NCBI GenBank assembly: GCA_903882285.1
Contig: CAIRWM010000108.1
Location: forward strand, 1-33,381
DNA: 33,381 nucleotides
From: an uncultured cyanobacterium
Lineage (GTDB): Bacteria; Cyanobacteriota; Cyanobacteriia; PCC-6307; Cyanobiaceae
Direction: 5' to 3'
The notes under the pieces are model-generated. The model searched no databases. It was not told where the DNA came from and was given only the letters and a program-made list of their open reading frames with translations. Both the position numbers and the translations under genes were made by a program. Below are positions 24,505 to 31,189 of the stretch, piece after piece. Numbering within the stretch: the stretch's first letter is position 1; each line of letters begins with the position of its first letter.

Positions 24505-24819
24505 ATGAGTCAACAGGTCTGGAAACTGGTTATCGTCGCAGAGGAAATTCTCTCCAAAAAGCTCACCAAGCTGATCAAGGAGGCCGGGGCCACTGGCTAC
24601 ACCGTGAATGCGGCAGGTGGGGAAGGTAGCCGCAACATCCGCTCCACAGGTGAACCCAGCGTTTCCCACACCCTTTCTAATGTGAAGATTGAGGTGCTCA
24701 CTGGCACCCGCGAGCTCGCCGACAAGATCACTCGCGAAATCGAATCTAAGTATTACGCTGACTATTCGATTATCACCTACATCTACCAAGTGGAAGCCCT
24801 GCGAGATCACAAATTCTGA
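24505..24819 (+). CDS. sbtB: PII-like regulator of SbtA, SbtB
   Basis: Trimeric PII-like protein of 104 residues that senses adenine nucleotides (AMP, ADP, ATP, cAMP; c-di-AMP in Synechocystis) and closes SbtA. The ferredoxin-like core is clear: [38 protein letters not shown] (31-50, including the nucleotide loop GxGSRN), [12 protein letters not shown] and [14 protein letters not shown]. It ends at DHKF. The C-terminal CGPxGC redox loop found in the Synechocystis protein is absent. ATG at 24505, ribosome site CGGAG at 24492-24496. G+C content is visibly lower than in the surroundings: three sampled 60-base lines (24541, 24661, 24721) give about 51%. The operon ends at the hairpin at 24911. 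Confidence 0.93.
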   Translation: MSQQVWKLVIVAEEILSKKLTKLIKEAGATGYTVNAAGGEGSRNIRSTGEPSVSHTLSNVKIEVLTGTRELADKITREIESKYYADYSIITYIYQVEALRDHKF

Positions 24820-24910
24820 AGGCAGATGCAGCCAGGATTGACTCTCAACGGGGGGGGCAGTTCCGAGGCGAAGCATTCAGAGCCAGATGCTCGATAGCCT
24901 GAAAGCAAGG

Positions 24911-24935
24911 CCCCGGCATTGCGCCGGGGTTTTTT
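24911..24935 (+). terminator. Rho-independent terminator after sbtAB
   Basis: The arms CCCCGGC (24911-24917) and GCCGGGG (24923-24929) pair perfectly around the loop ATTGC and are followed by six T residues (24930-24935). This is the strongest intrinsic terminator in the window. It lies 92 bases after the sbtB stop and separates sbtAB from the downstream PsiE-type gene. Confidence 0.9.
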
Positions 24936-25159
24936 ATGAGCTGCTGAGAGCAGGTGCCAGGCCGATGGTGACAACCGAGACAGACAACCTGCCCTTGGCA
25001 ACCCAATGCCCCAGCAAGGGTCTTAGGATCTGGCAACGCGCACATCCATGCCAGGGCTGGGGTTGTCATGGCTGCGGAGATTAGGGGTGGCTCGTTCCAC
25101 CATGAGCCCTGCTCCATCAGGAGCTGGGCAGGTTGACCCAACAATTACTTTTGTGCGCT
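24936..25159. other. Non-coding spacer before the PsiE-family gene
   Basis: Together with 24820-24910 this makes about 340 bases without a gene, interrupted by the terminator. A run of eight G residues lies at 24850-24857. The short open frames here cross the terminator or lack coding character. A promoter for the PsiE-family gene is expected in 25040-25159, but I cannot point to it. Confidence 0.4.
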
Positions 25160-25630
25160 ATGGATCTATTCAGCGACAAGCGCTTTCTTGGCGCCATCCA
25201 CAACTATGAACGGCAGCTGGCCAAGATTCTTGCTCTGCTGCTGGCCGTGGTAATCGGATTTGCGACTGTTGAGCTTCTGCTGCAATCGGGCGTGAAGGTG
25301 ATCCAATGGCAGACCGACTGGTTCGATGGCAGCCTGATCAAACTGCTCGATCGCCTGCTGCTGATCTTCATTGCTCTGGAGGTTTTGCAAAACGTGACGG
25401 CCTACCTGCGCGACCAAGTGGTGCAGATCGAACTTGTGCTGCTGACAGCACTTACTGCTGTGGCACGGAAGGTGATCGTGCTGCCACCGGGAGCAGAGGA
25501 TAAGGCCCCGCTGATGGCTGGCTTCGGGCTGATCGTGGTGGGCCTGGCGGCGGCTTACTGGCTGATTCGTATGGCCGGACAGGGCACGCATCGAGCGTTG
25601 GATGCCGATGGCCAAATGTCAGGAAAATAA
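25160..25630 (+). CDS. PsiE-family (phosphate-starvation-inducible) membrane protein
   Basis: Membrane protein of 156 residues with four hydrophobic segments: LAKILALLLAVVIGFATVEL, LLDRLLLIFIALEVLQNVTA, QIELVLLTALTAVARKVIVL and LMAGFGLIVVGLAAAYWLI. The arrangement and the EVLQNVTAYLRDQVVQIELV and ARKVIVL elements match the PsiE family (E. coli PsiE, 136 residues), whose molecular role is unknown. I start at ATG 25160. A TTG at 25133 with AGGAG upstream would add nine residues and cannot be excluded. It sits after the sbtAB terminator on the same strand, and its moderate G+C resembles that of sbtAB more than the flanking blocks, so it may have arrived with them. Confidence 0.75.
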   Translation: MDLFSDKRFLGAIHNYERQLAKILALLLAVVIGFATVELLLQSGVKVIQWQTDWFDGSLIKLLDRLLLIFIALEVLQNVTAYLRDQVVQIELVLLTALTAVARKVIVLPPGAEDKAPLMAGFGLIVVGLAAAYWLIRMAGQGTHRALDADGQMSGK

Positions 25631-25773
25631 ATATTTGTCAAGGCTGAATCCTGGGAATGATCAGACAAGTTAATCATGGCGATTACAGCTGCTGTGCTCT
25701 GGAGATCGTCCTGGAATACCCAAGGGGTAAGCACAGTCTTTAGCGTCTGCCGACCCATTCCAATGCTCCTCCG

Positions 25774-26745
25774 ATGCCCGCGCCACAGAAGCGCCCCCTG
25801 GGCCGCTGCGACGCACTCAGCCTGCATATGCGCGCCATCGCGCGGATTCCTCTGCTCACCGCTGCCGAGGAGATTGCTCTGGCACGCCAGGTGCAGGAAG
25901 GCCGCCGCGTGCTTGAGGTCAAGGAGGAGATGACGATCCGTGCCGGTGGCATCGCCCCCTCCCAGGAGGCCTGGGCGTTGGAAGCCGGCCTGGAGGCCAG
26001 GCCGTTGCAGCGCTGCCTGCGCCGGGCGGAACGGGCGCGCAGCCGCATGGTGGTCGCCAACCTCCGCCTGGTGATCAGCATGGCGAAGCGCTTTCAGCAT
26101 CGGCCTGCCGATCTGGAGGATCTGATCCAGGAGGGCACCATCGGTCTGATCAAGGCCGTGGAGCGCTTTGATCCCCGTCGGGGGTATCGCTTCTCCACCT
26201 ACGCCACCTGGTGGATCCGCGATGGGATCGGCACCGCCCTGATCCAGCGGGGGCGCACGATCCGGCTTCCTTCCACCATGGTCGACCAGCTGCATCGGCT
26301 GCGCCAATGCCAGCAGAGGCTGGGCCAGCAGCTGGGCCGTGATCCCAGCCTGCCCGAACTTGAGGCGGCCACGGGATACACCGCCCTCGATATCCGTGAG
26401 GTGCTCTTCCGCGCTCAGGAGCCGCTCAGCCTGGATGCCCAGCAGGGAGCGAATGGTGACCTGCGGCTGGTTGAAACCCTGGCCTGCGGTAGCACCAACC
26501 CCCAGGATCAGCTGGCGTTGGCCCTGATGCAGCAGGACATCGAACGCTTGCTCGATGATCTGCCCGACCAGGAAGCCACCCTGCTGCGCTTTCGCTATGG
26601 CTTGATGGAGGAGAAGCCGCTGAGCCTCAGTGCCACCGCTAGGCGCATGGGCATCAGCCGTGACAGTGCCCGTGGCCTGGAGCGGCGGGCCAACGTCGCG
26701 ATCCAGCAGCTTTCCCCTGGCTTCGCCGACTACCTGGAGGCCTGA
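25774..26745 (+). CDS. Group 2 sigma-70 family RNA polymerase sigma factor, divergent
   Basis: Sigma factor of 323 residues. Region 1.2 (LSLHMRAIARIPLLTAAEEI), region 2 (ANLRLVISMAKRF, DLEDLIQEGTIGLIKAVERF, STYATWWIRD), region 3 (about 165-235) and region 4 (DDLPDQEATLLRFRYGL and a final HTH) are all present. There is no long region 1.1, so it is a group 2 factor. Two positions that read promoter DNA differ from the norm. After WWIR the usual QAITR is DGIGT (150-154), which replaces the residues equivalent to E. coli sigma70 Q437 and T440. In the region 4.2 helix RERIRQIE is RDSARGLE. Promoter preference may therefore be altered. Which Sig subgroup it belongs to is not decided. It is preceded by a 143-base non-coding gap. 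Confidence 0.85.
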   Translation: MPAPQKRPLGRCDALSLHMRAIARIPLLTAAEEIALARQVQEGRRVLEVKEEMTIRAGGIAPSQEAWALEAGLEARPLQRCLRRAERARSRMVVANLRLVISMAKRFQHRPADLEDLIQEGTIGLIKAVERFDPRRGYRFSTYATWWIRDGIGTALIQRGRTIRLPSTMVDQLHRLRQCQQRLGQQLGRDPSLPELEAATGYTALDIREVLFRAQEPLSLDAQQGANGDLRLVETLACGSTNPQDQLALALMQQDIERLLDDLPDQEATLLRFRYGLMEEKPLSLSATARRMGISRDSARGLERRANVAIQQLSPGFADYLEA

Positions 26746-26922
26746 ATGGCCAGCGCCGTGCCACCGGCGTCATCAAAAAAATCCGCTGCGTTTTCACGCA
26801 ACGGACCAAGATCTCCAGGAACTTCAATCAAAGCAGAGACAGCAGGCCACTGGGCGCCAACGCTGATCACCTGAATCTGCCCCTCCTCTGACCAGCCTTT
26901 CGTCTTTTTTCCCTCCCTCTCC
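26746..26922. other. Spacer after the sigma gene
   Basis: No gene seen. It contains the hairpin at 26775-26805 and nothing else I can name. The frame of the downstream binding-protein ghost is closed here by a stop at 26872-26874 and offers no ATG, so that pseudogene has lost its start. Confidence 0.4.
26775..26805 (-). terminator. Terminator-like hairpin reading on the minus strand
   Basis: On the minus strand TCCGTTGCG, loop TGAAAA and CGCAGCGGA form a stem with one mismatch, followed by seven T residues (the A run at 26775-26781 on plus). It could end a minus-strand transcript, but no minus-strand gene lies to its right. It may stop antisense transcription or be left over from a lost gene. 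Confidence 0.45.
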
Positions 26923-27158
26923 GTAGCCAAGCGTCGTCGTTTTCTCGCCCTGCTCAGCGGCACCCTTGCCGGTACCGTGGTGTAGACGGGCTGCCTCGGT
27001 AACCCTCCCAGCAGAGGCGGTGGTGGAGGAGCCACCACCCCCAGCCGCACCGAACACCTCTGGATCCTCACCCAGCTGGCTCGCTGGGCGGAGATTCCCT
27101 TCCCGCGCAACAACGTGGAGATCCTCGAGCGGATCTGCAACATCAGCATGTTCAGCAC
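26923..27158 (+). pseudogene. Ghost of a NrtA/CmpA/CynA-type binding protein
   Basis: One frame from 26923 reads VAKRRRFLALLSGTLAGTVV, a TAG stop (26983-26985), then TGCLGNPPSRGGGGG. This is the twin-arginine-like, lipoprotein-type start of nitrate/bicarbonate/cyanate ABC binding proteins. It runs straight into EHLWILTQLARWAEIPFPR and NNVEILERIC (27052-27138), a motif that lies far toward the C-terminus of that family. The roughly 300 residues between the two are missing. With no start codon, an internal stop and a large deletion, this is a dead gene. The sub-family (nrt, cmp or cyn) cannot be decided from such short pieces. Confidence 0.7.
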
Positions 27159-27311
27159 GGCGCCCTCGATGCCATCACCAAGGAGGAGCTGCTCCAGATC
27201 TGGAAAACCCCGAAGTGCAAGGTGCTGATGATCATCCACGACATCGACGAGGCCCTGAACATCGACTTCCTCTACAACCGCTTTGCCCACGATGACGATG
27301 AGGTGGCCTGA
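27159..27311 (+). pseudogene. Ghost of a NrtC/NrtD-type ABC ATPase
   Basis: In a different frame from the preceding ghost, 27159-27311 reads GALDAITKEELLQIW, then CKVLMIIHDIDEAL, then FLYNRFAHDDDEVA and TGA. These are the D-loop, the switch-histidine region (HDIDEA; family norm THDVDEA) and the extreme C-terminus of the nitrate/bicarbonate/cyanate transporter ATPases. Walker A, signature and Walker B are absent, and the stretch between HDIDEAL and FLYNRF is deleted as well. Together with the binding-protein ghost it looks like a whole operon collapsed into about 390 bases, with the permease gone. Confidence 0.7.
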
Positions 27312-27381
27312 TATCCAGCCGCTGACCGCGGCGGCGCCGCTGAGCAGGCTGGGGGGACTTCTCCTCCCCCCGGGGCCTGCC

Positions 27382-27834
27382 GTGCCGAACCCCAACGCCC
27401 TCGCCCCGCTGCTGCTCAGCTGGCAGGTCTGGGCCCTGCTGTCGGCCCTGTTCGCCACCGTCACGGCGCTGCTGGCCAAGCTCGGCGTGGCCGGGATCCC
27501 CAGCAACCTGGCCACCCTGCTGCGCACGCTGGTGGTGCTGGCCCTGCTGCTGGCGGTGGTGCTGGGACGGGGTGAGCTGACGTCGCTGGCACTGCTGCCG
27601 CGCCGCAGTCTGGTGTTTCTGGTGCTCTCGGGGCTGGCCACGGGGGTGTCATGGCTCTGTTATTTCCGTGCCCTGAGCCTGGGGCCGGTGTCGGGGGTGG
27701 CGCCGATCGACAAGCTCAGCGTCGTGGCGGTGGCGCTGCTGGGGGTGCTGTGGCTGGGCGAGAGCCTGGCCCCCTGGCAGTGGCTGGGGGTGGGCCTGAT
27801 GGGGGTGGGTGCGGTGCTGCTGGCGCTGCCCTGA
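27382..27834 (+). CDS. EamA-family half-size membrane transporter
   Basis: Small drug/metabolite-type membrane protein of 150 residues from the GTG at 27382. Five hydrophobic segments are visible (WALLSALFATVTALLAKLGV, ATLLRTLVVLALLLAVVLG, RRSLVFLVLSGLATGVSWLC, VVAVALLGVLWL and WQWLGVGLMGVGAVLLAL). The conserved CYFRALSLGPVSGVAPIDKL stretch and the WLGE element are typical of single-repeat EamA proteins of about 140 residues, which probably act as dimers. A longer reading from TTG at 27283 would run through the ATPase ghost and is rejected. The substrate is unknown. It ends 94 bases before the amino-acid transporter operon. Confidence 0.8.
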   Translation: MPNPNALAPLLLSWQVWALLSALFATVTALLAKLGVAGIPSNLATLLRTLVVLALLLAVVLGRGELTSLALLPRRSLVFLVLSGLATGVSWLCYFRALSLGPVSGVAPIDKLSVVAVALLGVLWLGESLAPWQWLGVGLMGVGAVLLALP

Positions 27835-27928
27835 TCCGGAGATCGCCCTTGACACCTCCGCTCCCATCGCTTCGCGAGAGTGTGCCTGGCTGGCCGTGAC
27901 AGGATTGGCTCCCTGCTTCCTGTGCGGC

Positions 27929-29050
27929 ATGCGGCTCCCCGCCAGGTTCCGGAACCAGCTGCCATTGAGGTGTGGCGCATGCCACTGGAGGACCCTGATC
28001 TCCGCTCTGAGCCTCACCCTGTTGTCGGCAGCGCTGGCTGCCTTCGCTGATGAGGGCGCGGGTTCGGGAGGGGTCGCCAGCCCGCGCCTGGCGGCGATCC
28101 AGTCGCGTGGTCGGCTGATCTGCGGCACCAATGGCCAGCTGCCGGGTTTCAGCGTGCTCGAGCCCGATGGCCGCTATGAAGGACTGGACGTGGATCTCTG
28201 TCGGGCGCTGGCTGCGGTGGTGCTGGGAGATGCCGCCAAGCTGGAACTGCGGCCGGTGAGCACCAATGACAGATTTGCCAGCCTCGCCAGTGGTGAGGTG
28301 GATGTGCTCTCACGCAATACCACCCTTTCGCTGACGCGCGATGCGCCCGGAGGCAATGCGATCAGCTTTGCTCCCATCACTTACTACGACGCGGGCGGGG
28401 TGATGGCCCCCCGCCGTGAGGGGGTGCGTTCCCTGGCCGGCCTGGCAGGCCGTACCGTCTGCGTCGTGAGCGGCTCCACCAACGAGGCGGTGATGGCCGA
28501 CCGCATGCGTTTGCTTGGGCTGGCCTACACGCCCCTGCGCTTCCAGAATGCCGACCAGACCTTTTCGGCTTATCAGAGCGGACGCTGCAGCGCTGTCACC
28601 AGCGACCGGGCCGGCCTTGCTGCCCGTCGCAGCCTGTTCCCCGATCCGCAGGCCCACGAGCTGTTGCCGGAGACCCTCAGCAAGGAGCCGATGGCCATGG
28701 CGACGCAACAGGCCGATCCCGTCTGGAGCGATGCGGTGCGCTGGATCGTTTATGCGGTCATGCAGGCGGAGGAGTGGGGCATCACCAGGGCGAATGTCGC
28801 CACCCGCCTCAAGGAAGCCCGTGCCAATCCCGACGCTGCGGAGTTGCGCCGCTTTTTCGGTGTGGAGGGTGATCTGGGGCGACAGCTTGGTCTCCCAGAC
28901 GATTTCACCTACCGGGCGGTGGCCGCTGTGGGCAACTATGGCGAGATCATCGACCGCAACGTGGGGCTGCGCTCCAGCCTGCGTCTGGAACGGGGGCTGA
29001 ACCAGCTCTGGAGTCGTGGGGGATTGATCGTGGCACCGCCCTTCCGCTGA
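27929..29050 (+). CDS. Amino-acid ABC transporter binding protein 1 (AapJ/NatF-like)
   Basis: Periplasmic solute-binding protein of 373 residues, family 3 (polar amino acids), of the general L-amino-acid type (AapJ/BztA; NatF in cyanobacteria). The signal region is long: basic N-terminus, then TLISALSLTLLSAALAAFAD, with cleavage probable near residue 40. Family landmarks are AAIQSRGRLICGTNGQLPGF, GLDVDLCRALAAVVLGD, ASGEVDVLSRNTTLSLTRDA, TYYDAGGVM and VGNYGEIIDRNVG. No lipobox, so it is probably soluble. The ATG at 27929 is chosen because the signal peptide follows it; extending to 27809 adds a non-signal leader. A perfect TTGACA lies at 27849-27854, but no matching -10 is visible. It is a tandem paralogue of the next gene. 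Confidence 0.88.
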   Translation: MRLPARFRNQLPLRCGACHWRTLISALSLTLLSAALAAFADEGAGSGGVASPRLAAIQSRGRLICGTNGQLPGFSVLEPDGRYEGLDVDLCRALAAVVLGDAAKLELRPVSTNDRFASLASGEVDVLSRNTTLSLTRDAPGGNAISFAPITYYDAGGVMAPRREGVRSLAGLAGRTVCVVSGSTNEAVMADRMRLLGLAYTPLRFQNADQTFSAYQSGRCSAVTSDRAGLAARRSLFPDPQAHELLPETLSKEPMAMATQQADPVWSDAVRWIVYAVMQAEEWGITRANVATRLKEARANPDAAELRRFFGVEGDLGRQLGLPDDFTYRAVAAVGNYGEIIDRNVGLRSSLRLERGLNQLWSRGGLIVAPPFR

Positions 29051-29078
29051 ACCGGGTTGTTCAGCCAGTCTTTTTTTT
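29047..29078 (+). terminator. Weak intrinsic terminator or attenuator between the two binding-protein genes
   Basis: CTGAAC (29047-29052, including the stop codon) pairs with GTTCAG (29059-29064) around CGGGTT. After six bases comes a run of eight T (29071-29078). A six-base stem with a displaced T tract should terminate only partially. It could set the ratio between the first binding protein and the rest of the operon. Confidence 0.45.
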
Positions 29079-29131
29079 CACCGTCTCTGTCTGCAACAAT
29101 CGGGGGGTTTCCACCCGGGTTCACGGAGTCG

Positions 29132-30184
29132 ATGCAGGTTCGCTGGCCTCTCGTTGTCTTGCTGACTGGTCTGTTGGGTGGGTGTGCTGCCGACAGCGGT
29201 TCCGGCGTTCAGAGCCAGAAGATGAGCACCATCACCCAGCGCGGCAAGTTGGTCTGCGGGGTGGACGGCAAACTTCCCGGTTTCAGTTTTGTCGGCTCTG
29301 ATGGCCGCTACAGCGGGCTGGATGTGGACATCTGCAAGGCGATGGCAGCCTCCCTCTTCGGCGATCCGGAGAAGGTGGAATTCCGGGATCTCAACTCCAG
29401 TGAGCGCTTCGCCGCCCTTGCCAGTGGCGAGGTGGACATGCTGTCGCGCAACACGACCATGACCCTCAGCCGTGATGCCGCCGGTGGTAACGGGCTCAGT
29501 TTCGCCCCCACTGTCTTTTATGACGGTCAGGGCGTCATGACGCCAGCCGTCAGTGGCATCAAGACCCTCAAGGATCTCGCCGGTAAGCCGATCTGCGTCG
29601 AGAGCGGCACCACCACCGAGCTCAACCTCGCCGACCGGATGCGCGAGCTGGGGGTGGCCTATACGCCGCTCAAATTCCAGACCGGTGACCAGACTTACAG
29701 CGCTTACCTGGGAGGTCGTTGTGTCGCCGTCACGAGCGACCGCTCCCAGCTGGCGGCCAAGCGCAGCGCTTTCCCCAGCCCTGCGCAGCACACCCTTCTG
29801 CCCGAGGTGTTGAGCAAGGAGCCTCTCACCCCTGCCACCACCAATGCCGATCCGGCTTGGGCTGATGCGCTGCGCTGGACTGTTTACGCCCTGATGCAGG
29901 CCGAGGAGCTCGGCATTACCAAGGCCAATGTGGCCGCCAAACTGAGCGAAGCCAAGGGCAACAAGAACCTCGCTGATCTGCGCCGCTTCCTCGGCGTGGA
30001 GGGAGACTTCGGCCGGCAGCTGGGTCTGCCCTCCGACTTCGTCGTCAAGGTGGTTGGCGCGGTGGGGAATTACGGCGAAATCTTTGATCGCAATGTCGGT
30101 CTAGGTTCGGCTCTTAGGCTTGATCGGGGCATCAACCGCCAGTGGAAGGATGGCGGCCTGATTTATTCCCCACCCTTCCGTTGA
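29132..30184 (+). CDS. Amino-acid ABC transporter binding protein 2 (lipoprotein)
   Basis: Second family 3 binding protein, 350 residues, clearly a paralogue of the preceding gene. Shared stretches include GVDGKLPGFSFVGSDGRYSG, ASGEVDMLSRNTTMTLSRDA, SKEPL and VGNYGEIFDRNVGLGS. Unlike the first copy it begins with a lipoprotein signal: MQVRWPLVVLLTGLLGGCAA, with the lipobox LGGC placing the modified cysteine at residue 18. It should therefore be membrane-anchored. Start ATG 29132 with GGAG at 29124-29127; an upstream reading from 29057 has no signal peptide and is rejected. The stop shares one base with the first permease start, tying this copy most tightly to the permeases. Confidence 0.9.
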   Translation: MQVRWPLVVLLTGLLGGCAADSGSGVQSQKMSTITQRGKLVCGVDGKLPGFSFVGSDGRYSGLDVDICKAMAASLFGDPEKVEFRDLNSSERFAALASGEVDMLSRNTTMTLSRDAAGGNGLSFAPTVFYDGQGVMTPAVSGIKTLKDLAGKPICVESGTTTELNLADRMRELGVAYTPLKFQTGDQTYSAYLGGRCVAVTSDRSQLAAKRSAFPSPAQHTLLPEVLSKEPLTPATTNADPAWADALRWTVYALMQAEELGITKANVAAKLSEAKGNKNLADLRRFLGVEGDFGRQLGLPSDFVVKVVGAVGNYGEIFDRNVGLGSALRLDRGINRQWKDGGLIYSPPFR

Positions 30185-31188
30185 TGGCTGACACCATCAA
30201 CGCGCTCAGCAATGAGACGATTCCCTGGTGGCGTAACCGTCGGGTGATCCCCCTGCTGGTTCAGGCGGTAGTGGCTTTGGTGGTGCTCATCATGATCGCC
30301 TTTCTGCTGGGCAATCTGGTGCGCAATCTCACAGCGGCCGGATTACTGCTGAGTTGGCGCTGGTTGAATCAGCCAGCCGGATTCGACATCTCTGAAACGG
30401 TCTTGCCGTTCAATGCAGGGCTTCCCTATTGGCGAGCCCTGCTGGCGGGTCTGGTCAACACCATCCGTGCCGTGCTGGTCGGACTGGTGGGTGCCACCGT
30501 GCTGGGCACCCTGGCGGGGATGGCCTCCTTCAGTCGCAACGGTCTGCTGCGCGGCATCGCCAGGGTTTATGTGGAGCTGATCCGCAACATTCCCCTGTTG
30601 CTGCAACTGGTGTTCTGGTATTTCGTGGTGTTCCTGAGCTTGCCCAATGGCACGGCAGCCATCCAGCTGCCAGGGTTGGTGCTGGCCAAATCGGGTTTAT
30701 ACCTGGCTGGTTTCGCGGATGGTCTGCGCTGGGTTGGTCCCCAGCTCGTCAATGATGTCTGGCAGGCACCCCTGAGGCTCAGTGTGGAGTTCGGTGCCCT
30801 GCTCACCGGGCTGATCGTCTACTCAGGCGCCTTCATTGCCGAGGTGGTGCGCGGCGGAGTGGCCGCGGTACCCAAAGGCCAATGGGAAGCGGCCGCATCC
30901 CTGGGCATCAGCTGGATCACCACCCTGCGAACCATCGTGTTGCCCCAGGCCCTGCGGGTGATCGTGCCGGGGCTGAACACTCAATACATCTCCCTGGCCA
31001 AGAATTCCTCCCTGGCCGTCGCGGTTGGTTATACCGATCTCTATTCAGTGGCTGAAACCACGCTCAATCAGACCGGTCGCGCCGTCGAGGTCTATCTGCT
31101 GCTGCTGTCGGCCTATCTGGTTCTTGACCTCTTCATCTCGGTGCTGATGAACGGAGTCAACCATCTCGTGCAGATCAAGGAGCGCTGA
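30184..31188 (+). CDS. Amino-acid ABC permease 1 (AapQ/NatG-like)
   Basis: Inner-membrane permease of the HisMQ family, 334 residues with about six to eight membrane helices. The N-terminal PWWRNRRVIPLLVQAVVALV and the LLAGLVNTIRAVLVGLVGAT region are typical of AapQ/NatG-type subunits, which carry a long periplasmic loop between helices. The cytoplasmic EAA loop that docks on the ATPase reads EAAASLGISWITTLRTIVLP (about 237-256), with the invariant glycine. Start ATG 30184 overlaps the previous stop by one base. Only one base separates its stop from the next start, so the second permease is certainly in the same operon. Confidence 0.9.
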   Translation: MADTINALSNETIPWWRNRRVIPLLVQAVVALVVLIMIAFLLGNLVRNLTAAGLLLSWRWLNQPAGFDISETVLPFNAGLPYWRALLAGLVNTIRAVLVGLVGATVLGTLAGMASFSRNGLLRGIARVYVELIRNIPLLLQLVFWYFVVFLSLPNGTAAIQLPGLVLAKSGLYLAGFADGLRWVGPQLVNDVWQAPLRLSVEFGALLTGLIVYSGAFIAEVVRGGVAAVPKGQWEAAASLGISWITTLRTIVLPQALRVIVPGLNTQYISLAKNSSLAVAVGYTDLYSVAETTLNQTGRAVEVYLLLLSAYLVLDLFISVLMNGVNHLVQIKER

Positions 31189-31189
31189 G

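Noticed and set aside
24887-25084. 65-codon open frame after sbtB
   Set aside because: It runs straight through the strong terminator at 24911-24935 and has no coding character.
26730-27641. Minus-strand open frame of 303 codons across the ABC ghost
   Set aside because: No domain, serine/arginine-rich, and it overlaps both the plus-strand fragments with real family motifs and the EamA gene.
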